A stretch of DNA of 31,661 bases, taken from positions 1 through 31,661 of the forward strand of contig CALKIA010000096.1 in the NCBI GenBank assembly GCA_937988705.1, given 5' to 3'. The position numbers and the translations under genes are program-made. Positions 16,119 through 24,054 of the stretch are shown one piece after another. The notes beneath the pieces are model-generated. The model was not told where the DNA came from and did no database searches. It worked only from the letters and a program-made list of their open reading frames with translations. Within the stretch, counting starts at the first letter, position 1. Every line of letters starts with the position of its first letter. The DNA is from an uncultured Chloroflexota bacterium (lineage in GTDB: Bacteria > Chloroflexota > Anaerolineae > Aggregatilineales > Phototrophicaceae).

Positions 16119-16159
16119 TAGTGTCATATATCGCTTGTGGCTTACGATGGATGACACTA
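16119..16159. promoter_or_regulatory. inverted repeat TAGTGTCAT-N23-ATGACACTA (candidate operator)
   Basis: Perfect 9-bp arms at 16119-16127 and 16151-16159 have centres 32 bases apart, about three helical turns, in the divergent gap between the USP and CoA-transferase genes. This geometry suits two dimers on one DNA face or a loop. The arms partly resemble TAGTTGTCAT at the kinase/regulator junction (14690-14699). Confidence 0.45.
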
Positions 16160-16244
16160 TTGCCCTCGAAAGAAGCGGGGTAGGCTATGTTCGATTGTGA
16201 AAAAATAGACAGACAACCAACTGGATAATTCGAGGCAGATGCCT

Positions 16245-17549
16245 ATGCAGCGCAGAGTATGTATGATCACCGCCGAAGAGGCGGCAGCAAAAGTGAAATC
16301 GGGGCAGCGTGTGTTCGTCACGGGTAACTGTTCCACGCCGATCCCCTTTCTTCAGGCGCTGGTTGCGCGCTATGAAGAACTTGATAATGTCGAACTGGTG
16401 CAGGTGCTGAGCATCGGCATGCGCGAATACATCACGGCGGATATTGCCGATCATATTCGCGTCAATAATCTGTTCATCAGCGATCACATGCGCAAGGCGG
16501 TCAATGCCGGCACATCCGATTTCACGCCTATTTTCCTCTCCGAAATCCCCTCGTTATTCCGCGATGGTTTCCTGCCCATCGATATCGCCGTTATCCACGT
16601 CAGCCCACCGGATGAACACGGCTACTGCTCCTATGGTGTTGAAGTCGGCGTGACCAAAAGTGCTGCTGAAACGGCGCAGACGGTAATTGCGCTGGTCAAT
16701 CCGCACATGCCGCGCACCCTGGGCGACAGCTTCATCCACGTTAACCAGATCGACTTTTGCATCCCCGTCGACTATGAACTGCCGCAGGTGCATCCGCACC
16801 CCGCCTCAGAAATTCAGGACAAGATTGCTGAACACATCGCCGCCCTCGTTCCCGATGGCGCAACGCTCCAAACGGGCATCGGTGGCATTCCGGATGCCGT
16901 GCTGAGCCGTCTGACTAATCACAAGAACCTCGGCATTCACACCGAATTGTTTTCGGATGGCGTCATGCATATGGTCGAAGCCGGCGTCGTGACCTGCCGC
17001 GCCAAGAGCATCCATACGGGGAAAGTCGTCGCCGGGTTCGTCATTGGCACGAAGGCGCTGTTTGAGTACGTCAACGATAACCCGATCATCGAAATGCACC
17101 CGACCGAGTACGTCAACGACCCATTCATCATCGCGCAGAACGACAAGATGGTGTCCATCAATTCGGCGCTGGAAGTCGATTTGACCGGGCAAGTGTGCGC
17201 GGATAGCATCGGCACGAAGTTCTATTCAGGGGTCGGCGGTCAGGTGGATTTTGTGCGTGGTGCGTGCCGGAGCAAGGGCGGTATGTCCATTATCGCGCTG
17301 CCGAGCACGGCGAAAGATGATACGGTTAGCCGCATCACAGCGCTGCTCAAACCGGGCGCAGGCGTGACCACCACCCGCAATGATGTGCGCTACATCGCGA
17401 CCGAATATGGCATCGCGACGCTCTTTGGCAAAACGATTGCGCAGCGCGTCCAGGAGCTCGTCAACATCGCGCATCCGAAATTCCGCGAAGAGCTCACCGC
17501 CGCCGCCCGCGAACAGTACAACGTCGGCCGCATTTATACCCTCGCGTAA
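16245..17549 (+). CDS. acetyl-CoA hydrolase/4-hydroxybutyrate CoA-transferase family
   Basis: CoA-transferase of 434 residues, a normal length for the AbfT/Cat1 family. It moves CoA between a carboxylate and an acyl-CoA through a covalent glutamyl-CoA. The likely nucleophile is Glu234 in HTELFSDGVMH. The CoA-site loops GIGGIPDAV and GVGGQVDFVRGA are present, as is the HVSPPDEHGYCSYG segment. The ATG at 16245 lies ten bases after GAGG; the ATG at 16239 would be only three bases from it. Either 4-hydroxybutyrate, acetate or another short acid may be the partner; the sequence does not decide. Its placement with USP and the DevS-like pair suggests use under low-energy or anaerobic conditions. Confidence 0.9.
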   Translation: MQRRVCMITAEEAAAKVKSGQRVFVTGNCSTPIPFLQALVARYEELDNVELVQVLSIGMREYITADIADHIRVNNLFISDHMRKAVNAGTSDFTPIFLSEIPSLFRDGFLPIDIAVIHVSPPDEHGYCSYGVEVGVTKSAAETAQTVIALVNPHMPRTLGDSFIHVNQIDFCIPVDYELPQVHPHPASEIQDKIAEHIAALVPDGATLQTGIGGIPDAVLSRLTNHKNLGIHTELFSDGVMHMVEAGVVTCRAKSIHTGKVVAGFVIGTKALFEYVNDNPIIEMHPTEYVNDPFIIAQNDKMVSINSALEVDLTGQVCADSIGTKFYSGVGGQVDFVRGACRSKGGMSIIALPSTAKDDTVSRITALLKPGAGVTTTRNDVRYIATEYGIATLFGKTIAQRVQELVNIAHPKFREELTAAAREQYNVGRIYTLA

Positions 17550-17557
17550 CGATTACT

Positions 17558-17626
17558 AACCGCAGCGAACGCAAAGAGCGCCGGGACAGAGATATTTTCA
17601 CTGTGTCCGCTGCGCTCTCTGCGGTT
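17558..17626. terminator. long imperfect inverted repeat at convergent junction (CoA-transferase / aminotransferase)
   Basis: AACCGCAG (17558-17565) pairs with CTGCGGTT (17619-17626), and pairing continues inward with mismatches to GGGACAG and CTGTGTCC. It fills most of the 91-base gap between two convergent genes, so it could end both. The family resembles the element at 15474-15520. Confidence 0.5.
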
Positions 17627-17640
17627 GCTGTTCTGGTCTT

Positions 17641-18588
17641 TTACTTGGCGGTTACGCTCTGATACACGGGCGTAAGCCATTCGCGGTATTTTTCCACGCG
17701 TCCGCGTACCACATCGAAGAACAGATCGCGCACTTTCCGCGTGATCGGCCCCATTTGCCCTGACCCAATCGGGCGGTGTTCGACGCGGGTCACGGCGGCG
17801 ACCTGCACGCCTGTGCCGCACATGATCATCTCGTCGGCAATGTACACCTCGGTGCGATCCACGTTGCGTTCGACCACCTCCAGACCCAATTCGTCCCGCA
17901 TCAGCGTGATCAGCGAACGGCGCACGATGCCTTCCAGCACATTCGACTCGATGGGCGGCGTGATCACCACACCCTTGCGCACAATGAACAGATTGGCAGC
18001 ACTCGATTCGGACAGATGACCGTCTTCGTTGAGCACGAGCGCCTCGTCGTAGCCCGCTAGCAGCGCATCCGATTTGATGAGCGCGCTGTTGGCGTATGCG
18101 CCTGTGATCTTGCCGCGTGCTGGAATTGCATTGTCGTCCACCCGCCGCCACGCGGAAAACCCAACGTGCAAGCCTTCTTCTTTGTCCACATAGCGCCCGA
18201 ATGGCATGGCGAACATCGTCAGTTCGTCGTCCACATCATGCAACCGCACGCCGATCATCTCGGTTGATTTGTAGGCCACCGGTCGGATATACACGTTCTC
18301 ACGGAAGCCTTCGGTGCGCAGCAGCTCGTTCAAAATCTCGACCAACTGGGGCACGCTGTGCGGAACGTTGATGCGCAGCAAACTGGCGGACTGGGTCAAC
18401 CGTTCGAAGTGGTCATGCGGCCGGAACACGAACAACTGATGTTCGTCGTCATTCCAGTAGCCGCGTAACCCACCAAAGACTCCGGTACCATAGTTAAAGG
18501 CGTGGGTCATCACGCTGATTTTTGCGTCTTCAATCGGGACAATTTTGCCTTCAAAGAAAGCGAACTTGGGTTTGCCCTGTTCCGCCAT
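17641..18588 (-). CDS. ilvE: branched-chain amino acid aminotransferase
   Basis: Fold type IV PLP enzyme of 315 residues that transfers the amino group between branched-chain amino acids and 2-oxoglutarate. The start MAEQGKPKFAFFEGKIVPIE leads into the THAFNYGTGVFGGLRGYW motif. The PLP lysine is Lys160 in the RGKITGAYANS stretch, and the later EDGHLSESSAANLFIV motif carries cofactor contacts. The ATG at 18588 is chosen because GGAG lies nine bases upstream; the ATG at 18603 has none. It lies alone, so its regulation is not visible. A D-amino-acid transaminase or ADC lyase of the same fold is less likely given the length and RPVAYKST motif. Confidence 0.9.
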   Translation of the reverse strand: MAEQGKPKFAFFEGKIVPIEDAKISVMTHAFNYGTGVFGGLRGYWNDDEHQLFVFRPHDHFERLTQSASLLRINVPHSVPQLVEILNELLRTEGFRENVYIRPVAYKSTEMIGVRLHDVDDELTMFAMPFGRYVDKEEGLHVGFSAWRRVDDNAIPARGKITGAYANSALIKSDALLAGYDEALVLNEDGHLSESSAANLFIVRKGVVITPPIESNVLEGIVRRSLITLMRDELGLEVVERNVDRTEVYIADEMIMCGTGVQVAAVTRVEHRPIGSGQMGPITRKVRDLFFDVVRGRVEKYREWLTPVYQSVTAK

Positions 18589-18662
18589 GGTCTTGCACTC
18601 CATTCATCACTTGGCTTGATGGTCTGATTATAAAAAGGCTTTTCAACCCGTGATAGCACCAT

Positions 18663-18680
18663 GTAGGGACGAATAGCTCG
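18663..18680. repeat. degenerate GTAGGGAC half element
   Basis: GTAGGGAC followed by GAATAGCTCG resembles the left end of the twin-hairpin family, but the pairing arm has decayed. Nothing else is seen in the 18604-18731 gap. Confidence 0.4.
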
Positions 18681-18731
18681 GTTTGTAGCTGCCCCGCTCC
18701 CGCTGACGCCGGATGAAGGCGGTCCCGGCGA

Positions 18732-19976
18732 TTACGGCCCGGTCAGCGCCAGCACATACCCGGCGCTCAGCGCCAGCCCGCCGAACAGCAGCACCAGCAC
18801 GCCGCTGATACGTCCCCATTTGGTCGTCGATTTGAACCCAGCGGCGATCAGGATGGTGAGCGGGAACAGCAGCAGCGTATACCGGGCGACGCTCTGTGAA
18901 TACATGACAATGTCCGTCCCCCAGTCATAGTTGATTTTGGTAATCTGGAAGGCGAGATTGGCGACCACGTAGAAGATCAGCGCGGGGCGGCGGTGGCGGG
19001 GACGCAGGAACAGGAGCACCATCAAGCCGAGCGCGAGGAACAGCGCCCACATATCCGGGTGAAACAAAGCGACGGCGGGATTCGCGGCGATCCAGCGGAG
19101 ATTGATGAGCACCGCTTCGACGGGATTGACGAAGAAGGCATACGAGTAGTGTGTGTAGATCTCGTCCAGCGGCGGGAGGTTTAAACTGGCGCGATAGGCG
19201 AGGAAGATCAGCATGGCGAGCGGGATGATCGCCAACCAGACGGCGCGCCGTATGACCGGGCGCAGATAAATGTCGAGCCATTCACGCGGTGGCAGCCCGC
19301 AGCGCTCGATGATGAGCAGCAGCCCCGCGCCGACCAGAAACGCGCCCTGCGACCGTGCCAGCGTGGCGCAGAAACCCATCAGGCTCGCCACCGCCCAGCG
19401 ATCTTTGAGCGCATAGTAGAAGAAGGCCAGCACGAACGCCAGATGGATGGACTCCGACATGGGGGCGGCGAAAAAGAAGGAGACGGGCATCAGCGCCAGC
19501 AAGGCGACCGACCAGCGCGCCAGAGCTTCATCATGATACAGCAGCTCAACAACGCGGTAGAGCAGGGCCAGCGCCGCGCTGAAGGCGATGGTTTCCACGA
19601 CAGCCGCGGCGAGGTCGATGTTTCCGGGCAGCAGTGCATCGGCGGCACGGAAGGTGAAGGGCGTCAGCAAGCTGAACACGGTCGCGCCGGCATTGTCGAG
19701 GCGGTAGCCGTTCACGGCGAGATCGAGGTAATGCACGGCGTCCCAGCGGCGCCACACGCCAAAGGCGTTTTGTTCCAGCGGTGTGGTCAGCGTGGGGAGC
19801 TGGGCGTTGGCCGTATGAAAGTCGATGCGGATGCTGCCGAGATGCGCGCCGACGACGCTCCACACCAGCGCCAGCCACACGGTGAGCAGGATGCGGTGCG
19901 CCAACGCGATCCCGATACCCCACGTCCATGCCGCCCGCCAACCTGTTAACGCCACTCGATCGTGTACTGCTGCCAT
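18732..19976 (-). CDS. PIG-V-like membrane glycosyltransferase
   Basis: Multi-span protein of 414 residues with about nine hydrophobic helices. The first lumenal loop holds VWRRWDAVHYLDLAVNGY, with Asp79 as the probable catalytic base of GT-C enzymes, and the family motif MSESIHLAFVLAFFYYALKD and ATLARSQGAF follow, as in GPI mannosyltransferase II (PIG-V). It probably adds a sugar from a polyprenyl-phosphate donor on the outer face of the membrane (family knowledge). The ATG at 19976 follows AAGGGG by five bases; an open frame extends to 20087 with no ribosome site. It follows the helicase gene but is separated from it by a terminator at 20051-20081. Confidence 0.82.
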   Translation of the reverse strand: MAAVHDRVALTGWRAAWTWGIGIALAHRILLTVWLALVWSVVGAHLGSIRIDFHTANAQLPTLTTPLEQNAFGVWRRWDAVHYLDLAVNGYRLDNAGATVFSLLTPFTFRAADALLPGNIDLAAAVVETIAFSAALALLYRVVELLYHDEALARWSVALLALMPVSFFFAAPMSESIHLAFVLAFFYYALKDRWAVASLMGFCATLARSQGAFLVGAGLLLIIERCGLPPREWLDIYLRPVIRRAVWLAIIPLAMLIFLAYRASLNLPPLDEIYTHYSYAFFVNPVEAVLINLRWIAANPAVALFHPDMWALFLALGLMVLLFLRPRHRRPALIFYVVANLAFQITKINYDWGTDIVMYSQSVARYTLLLFPLTILIAAGFKSTTKWGRISGVLVLLFGGLALSAGYVLALTGP

Positions 19977-20050
19977 GGTGTCCCCTTGAGTCTTCGACTT
20001 GATTATAGCCGGGGAAACGGTTCGGGCCGGTAAAGAAGGGGGCTGTAGAC

Positions 20051-20081
20051 AAATAAAAAAGGACGAGGTCAGGCCTCGTCC
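20051..20081 (-). terminator. intrinsic terminator of the helicase gene
   Basis: Read on the minus strand, an 8-bp perfect stem (CCTCGTCC 20074-20081 with GGACGAGG 20061-20068, five-base loop) is followed at once by a T-rich tract (20051-20060, TTTTTT then ATTT). It is the cleanest terminator in the window besides the tmRNA one and lies 26 bases after the helicase stop. The stem is the same GGACGAGG arm used in the repeat family at 23801-23949. Confidence 0.88.
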
Positions 20082-20107
20082 CTTCACACTCTCGGATTAC
20101 GTGGAGC

Positions 20108-21829
20108 TTATGACGCGTCAGCGCGGCGCAGCGTCACCTGACGCCCGCGCATCGTGCCGCTTTTCATCCGCTTGAGCACGCGCTCGACGTGCATCTCGTT
20201 GACATCCACGAACGTCTGGTTCTTCTGGATGTCGATTGCGCCAATCGCGCGCCCGGGGATGCCCGCTTCGCTGGCGATCACGCCGACCACGTCGCCGGGC
20301 TGAATGCCATGCACCCGCCCCGCGTCGATCATCAGGCGCACCATGCCCGATTCGCGCTCGCCGGTACGGCGGCGCGGACGATCGTCTTCAAAGCGATCAG
20401 CCCGATCACCGCGCTCCGTCCGGTCACCATCACGACCGCCAAAGCGGCGTTCGCCAACCGGGCGCCGATCGCTCGTGCGGGATGCTTGCCGTTCCGCGTA
20501 GGTGCGTTCGCGCGGTTCCTGAATGTCTTCAATCGGGCGCTGCGTCTCGAAGGAGCGCGCCATGCGAATGGCCGCCGCCGCGATCTCGGCTGAGTCGAAG
20601 CCGACCGCGATCAGACTGTTGAGGAAGTTGACCTCACGCTCGAAATCTTCCATTTCCAGCAAACCACTCAACTTCTCGGTGAACATTTGATCGCGTTTGG
20701 CAATCACTTCTTCGACGCTCGGCAGTTTGCCGCGCTTGATCGGCTGCCGGGTGAACTGCTCAATCGTCTTTAGCCAGCGGCGTTCGCGCGGTGTCACCAT
20801 TGTGATGGCGATGCCTTCGCGACCAGCGCGCCCCGTGCGTCCGATGCGGTGGACATAATCTTCCGCATCATACGGCACGTCGAAGTTGATCACGTGCGAC
20901 ATGTCCTGAATATCCAGACCACGCGCCGCCACGTCCGTAGCGACCAGAATCGTAATTTGCCCGCGTCGGAAACGCTTCATGACCGTTTCGCGCGCTTCCT
21001 GGCTCAAGTCGCCATGCAGCGCCTCGACCGGGAACTGCCGCGCCAGCAGGGTATCGGCAAGGTTGGATGCGCCGATTTTGGTGCGGGTAAAGATCAAAGC
21101 GCTGGTGACCGTTTCTGCTTCCAGAAGCCGTGTCAGCGCCGCAACCTTCGAATGTTCTTCCACCAGATAATACCGCTGCTCAATTTGCGGGACGGTCAGC
21201 GTCTTCTGTTCAATCGCGACCACTTGCGGATCGCGCATGTACTTGCGCGCCATCTCGCGGATCGGGTCAGAGAGCGTCGCGGAGAACAGCGCGGTTTGCC
21301 GTTCGCTGGGCGTCTGGTTCAAAATCGTCGTCACATCGTCGATAAAGCCCATCTTCAACATTTCGTCGGCTTCGTCGAGGACGAGGAACTGCACGTGATT
21401 GAGGCGCAGCGCCCGCTTTTCGATCAAATCGATCACGCGACCGGGGGTGCCGACGACCACATGTACACCTTCGTCCAGCCGCTTCAATTGACGCGCATAC
21501 GACGATCCACCGTAGATCGCAACCACGCGCGTCCCCATATGTTTCCCGTATTGATAAATCGCTTCCGTGACCTGGAGCGCGAGCTCACGCGTCGGCGTGA
21601 GGATCAGCCCCTGCACATTGCGACTATTCATATCTAAGCGTTCGAGCAAAGGCAGCGCGAACGCCGCGGTTTTGCCCGTCCCCGTCTGGGCTTGTCCAAG
21701 AACATCACGACCCTCGAGCAGCGCCGGAATGGCGCGTTCTTGAATGGGAGTCGGGTTCTCATAGCCCAGTTCCATCACGGCTTGCAGCAATTGAGCGCGC
21801 AAGCCCAGACCTTCAAACGTGAGTGTCAT
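20108..21829 (-). CDS. DEAD-box RNA helicase with DbpA-type RNA-binding domain
   Basis: ATP-dependent RNA helicase of 573 residues, DeaD/CsdA-like. It has a Q-motif (FEGLGL with PTPIQ), Walker A AQTGTGKT (47-54), PTRELA, TPGR, DEAD at 152-155, SAT at 183-185, HGDLSQ, ATDVAARGLDI and HRIGRTGR (327-334). A charged, Arg/Asp-rich linker spans about 440-490, and a DbpA-type RNA-binding domain ends the protein (GMVRLMIDAGRVHGIQPGDV). This order matches CsdA/DeaD more than RhlE. It should unwind structured RNA in ribosome assembly and mRNA turnover, especially in the cold. AAGGG lies nine bases before the ATG. A promoter, a leader hairpin and a terminator surround it. Confidence 0.95.
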   Translation of the reverse strand: MTLTFEGLGLRAQLLQAVMELGYENPTPIQERAIPALLEGRDVLGQAQTGTGKTAAFALPLLERLDMNSRNVQGLILTPTRELALQVTEAIYQYGKHMGTRVVAIYGGSSYARQLKRLDEGVHVVVGTPGRVIDLIEKRALRLNHVQFLVLDEADEMLKMGFIDDVTTILNQTPSERQTALFSATLSDPIREMARKYMRDPQVVAIEQKTLTVPQIEQRYYLVEEHSKVAALTRLLEAETVTSALIFTRTKIGASNLADTLLARQFPVEALHGDLSQEARETVMKRFRRGQITILVATDVAARGLDIQDMSHVINFDVPYDAEDYVHRIGRTGRAGREGIAITMVTPRERRWLKTIEQFTRQPIKRGKLPSVEEVIAKRDQMFTEKLSGLLEMEDFEREVNFLNSLIAVGFDSAEIAAAAIRMARSFETQRPIEDIQEPRERTYAERQASRTSDRRPVGERRFGGRDGDRTERGDRADRFEDDRPRRRTGERESGMVRLMIDAGRVHGIQPGDVVGVIASEAGIPGRAIGAIDIQKNQTFVDVNEMHVERVLKRMKSGTMRGRQVTLRRADAS

Positions 21830-21852
21830 CCATTACCCTTGTTAAGTGAAAA

Positions 21853-21876
21853 CGCCCTGTGTAGGTTGACAGGGCG
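21853..21876 (-). promoter_or_regulatory. leader hairpin of the helicase mRNA
   Basis: CGCCCTGT (21853-21860) pairs exactly with ACAGGGCG (21869-21876) around an eight-base loop, 23 bases before the helicase ATG and inside the predicted leader of about 75 bases. Cold-inducible deaD messages often have structured leaders, but no switch partner is evident. Confidence 0.5.
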
Positions 21877-21909
21877 AACATGCGTAGACTTACACTTACC
21901 TGTGGGGAT

Positions 21910-21938
21910 ATTATAACACACAGGCTTAACGCTTCCAA
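21910..21938 (-). promoter_or_regulatory. strong sigma70-like promoter of the helicase
   Basis: On the minus strand TTGGAA (21933-21938) and a perfect TATAAT (21910-21915) are separated by exactly 17 bases. This is the best -10 in the window. The predicted start is near 21903. Confidence 0.75.
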
Positions 21939-21960
21939 TGCCGATTATCTAAAACCGAGA

Positions 21961-22002
21961 TAAAAACTGAGTGATGAGCGAGTCCTAGGCTTGACTCATC
22001 AC
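21961..22002 (-). terminator. intrinsic terminator downstream of the MFS gene
   Basis: GTGATGAG (21971-21978) pairs with CTCATCAC (21995-22002), with partial pairing in the loop, and on the minus strand a TTTTTA run (21961-21966) follows. It sits just before the helicase promoter, so the two genes are separate units. Confidence 0.7.
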
Positions 22003-22031
22003 GTTTTCGTTACCTGTGTATTACGTTTCGT

Positions 22032-23318
22032 TTAATCCATCGCCTGCGCAGCATAGGCCGGTTGCACGACATGCGTCACATGTTTTGGCTCACGCACAAC
22101 GAAGGCGATCACGATCGCCGTCAGCACGGCGCCAATCATCGCCAGCATAAAGGTCGCCGGGATGCCTGCCGAATCCGCCAGCAAACCGGCGGCGATCGGG
22201 GCGATCAACGACATCGGCGCGACGAGTGTGCTCGCCAGACCGATATAGTAGGGGCGTTCGCTCTCGCTGCAAAACTCGACGTTCAGCGCCATGGGCGAGG
22301 TCCACAGCGCGCCGTTGGCTGCGCCCATCAGCGCAAATACCAGATAAAACCACGCCGCCGACGGGGCGACAAAGGCGACGAACGCGCTTGCACCGGCTAG
22401 CAGCATGCCGACGGCGAAGGCGTTGCGGTGGCTGTAGCGATCGCCCAGCCAACCGAAGAAGGGCGTTGCCACAGTTACGGCAAGACTCAGCACGCCCGTC
22501 ATCACGCCGATCGAGGCCTCGGCGACGCCGAATTCGCGCACGACATAGATGGTGTAGAAGGCGGCACCGACCACGCCGACCTGCCCAATGATGCGCGCGA
22601 CGATGAACCAGCGGAAATTGGCATTTTCGCGCAAAATCGCCATCAGCTTTTGGCCGTACGCGCCCCATGACATGGTCATCTCTTTGGGCGGTTCGATGGC
22701 GGGTTCGCGTGTCAGCGACAAAAAGCCGAGCGAGATCATCATCGACACACCGCACAGCGCGAAGCACAGCGTGAAATCGAGCGGCGATGGGAGCGTTTGC
22801 AGAATGATGCCAGCCAAAATCGCGCCGCCAATTCCCGCGAGGTTCGCCAGACTGGACTGCGTCCCGTAGAACGTGCCGCGCATGTTGTCGGGCATGATCT
22901 TCGCGACCATGCTCTGCCAGGCGGTCGCCGTCAGGCCCGCGCCGAATGCCTGCCAGATGATGACGATGAAGGTCAGGATGAGCGCCAATTCGTGGTTTAG
23001 CACGCCGACCGCCAGCCACGCGATCAGGGCGAGCAAAAAGTACGGGATGCGCTCGTTAAGCGTCATTTTGAGCACCATCGGGCGAAAGCGCGGCAGTTGT
23101 GCAACCGATTTCGCGGTTAACAACTGAGGGAAGAACCAGCCAATCGAGTGGACCGCGCCGATCATACCGATCAACAACGTTGAATCGGTCAGGGTGGAAA
23201 CGAATAAGGGCAAAATCGTGCTGAACGAGGCAAAACTTAAGCCGAGGCCATAGAACCCGGCATCCGTAACGTTGACAGCAAAATTGTGACGCACGTGCTG
23301 GCGCAGTTCTTCGCGCAA
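22032..23318 (-). CDS. major facilitator superfamily transporter
   Basis: Integral membrane protein of 428 residues with twelve predicted spans. It shows MFS landmarks such as FFGWLGDRYSHRNAF (motif A-like, between spans 8 and 9 or 2 and 3 by position) and GANGALWTSPMALNVEFCSE. The first span follows a short charged tail (MREELRQHVRHNFAV). The start is a TTG at 23318, with GGAG about ten bases upstream; no ATG occurs before the first transmembrane helices. It resembles a drug or metabolite exporter, but the substrate is unknown. Confidence 0.88.
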   Translation of the reverse strand: MREELRQHVRHNFAVNVTDAGFYGLGLSFASFSTILPLFVSTLTDSTLLIGMIGAVHSIGWFFPQLLTAKSVAQLPRFRPMVLKMTLNERIPYFLLALIAWLAVGVLNHELALILTFIVIIWQAFGAGLTATAWQSMVAKIMPDNMRGTFYGTQSSLANLAGIGGAILAGIILQTLPSPLDFTLCFALCGVSMMISLGFLSLTREPAIEPPKEMTMSWGAYGQKLMAILRENANFRWFIVARIIGQVGVVGAAFYTIYVVREFGVAEASIGVMTGVLSLAVTVATPFFGWLGDRYSHRNAFAVGMLLAGASAFVAFVAPSAAWFYLVFALMGAANGALWTSPMALNVEFCSESERPYYIGLASTLVAPMSLIAPIAAGLLADSAGIPATFMLAMIGAVLTAIVIAFVVREPKHVTHVVQPAYAAQAMD

Positions 23319-23748
23319 GTTGGGTTAGCTCCAGATCTACAAAACCCGCTTATTGTACCATCTGGACATTGAACCATTGAATAAGACCATGTGCACCAAG
23401 TGCGAAGCTTGTAAACCGGGGATAATCCAAGTATTCAGCGAGAAAAGTTCATCTTTGGCAGGCCAGCGTTCCCTATGCGCTATCCAGCGGAGGGGAAGCG
23501 GAGGGGCGAGCCATGAAGGTGGTTTAGCCGGTGGGCTGATCACCCCCGGCTCACAGGGGTAGCTTCTCAAGTGTAGAGGCGAGGCATGTCGGTAGCTACA
23601 TACAATATCGTGAAACAAGGTTTTGTCTTGGTTTCGGAGTCTGGCGTTCGCCGTCCCCAAACAGACTCCACGCTATTCTGCGTACTTACCGGCCTGCCTC
23701 GTCCCTACATAGTGTCGGTTGAAAGGGACAAACGGTTCACTTTTGCTT

Positions 23749-23770
23749 CCCCTCTCCCTTGGGAGAGGGG
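23749..23770. repeat. CCCCTCTCCC/GGGAGAGGGG hairpin
   Basis: Ten-base perfect arms with a two-base loop belong to the same family as the hairpins at 5-80 and 27736-27755. Confidence 0.7.
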
Positions 23771-23800
23771 GCTTGCTGTGAGGGATAGGTTTTTTTGATT

Positions 23801-23949
23801 GTAGGGACGAGGCATGCCTCGTCCTCCCGTGAAAATAAACCCAAACCGGTGCCGACTATCGCTTCGATTTTTCCTGTGTCCTGGAACGGACGATTGATGA
23901 GCTGCCCAATCCAGAAGAGAAAACAGGACGAGGCATGCCTCGTCCCTAC
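23801..23949. repeat. twin-hairpin GTAGGGAC element with long spacer
   Basis: The left half GTAGGGACGAGGCATG... (23801-23824) and the right half ...CGTCCCTAC (23926-23949) each contain a 20-bp perfect palindrome with GGACGAGG/CCTCGTCC arms and GCATGC at the centre. They face each other across 101 bases. Unlike the short-spacer copies, both arms here are identical. Confidence 0.8.
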
Positions 23950-24054
23950 AGTGATTTTGGCGAAGGAAACCACCTTCCATTGGAAAGCGTGAAAAACCTT
24001 CCCCTGTTAGGCGGGGGCTTGGGGGTGGGGGTGATTCACGGTTGACTCCGAATC

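Larger units (their letters stand above)
23319..24054. other. 735-bp intergenic region of decayed repeats, no gene
   Basis: No credible gene was found on either strand. A GCCGG...CCGGC hairpin lies around 23527-23550. A decayed GTAG-GCGAGG left half is at about 23573-23590, and a CTCGTCCCTAC right half ends at 23709. The recognisable elements are at 23749-23770 and 23801-23949. Bases 24001-24040 are G-rich (GGGGGCTTGGGGG). Confidence 0.6.

Noticed and set aside
22090..23019. 309-codon minus-strand frame inside the MFS gene
   Set aside because: It overlaps the MFS gene in another frame, lacks hydrophobic spans or any motif, and has Arg-rich composition.
23337..23660. 107-codon minus-strand frame upstream of the MFS gene
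   Set aside because: It is read through repeat-like sequence, lacks a ribosome site, and its protein has no recognisable pattern.
23801..23949. DosR-box or CRISPR interpretation of the GGAC...GTCC palindromes
   Set aside because: Spacing and flanks do not match a DosR site, no cas genes are present, and the spacers are few and unequal. They fit the intergenic repeat family better.
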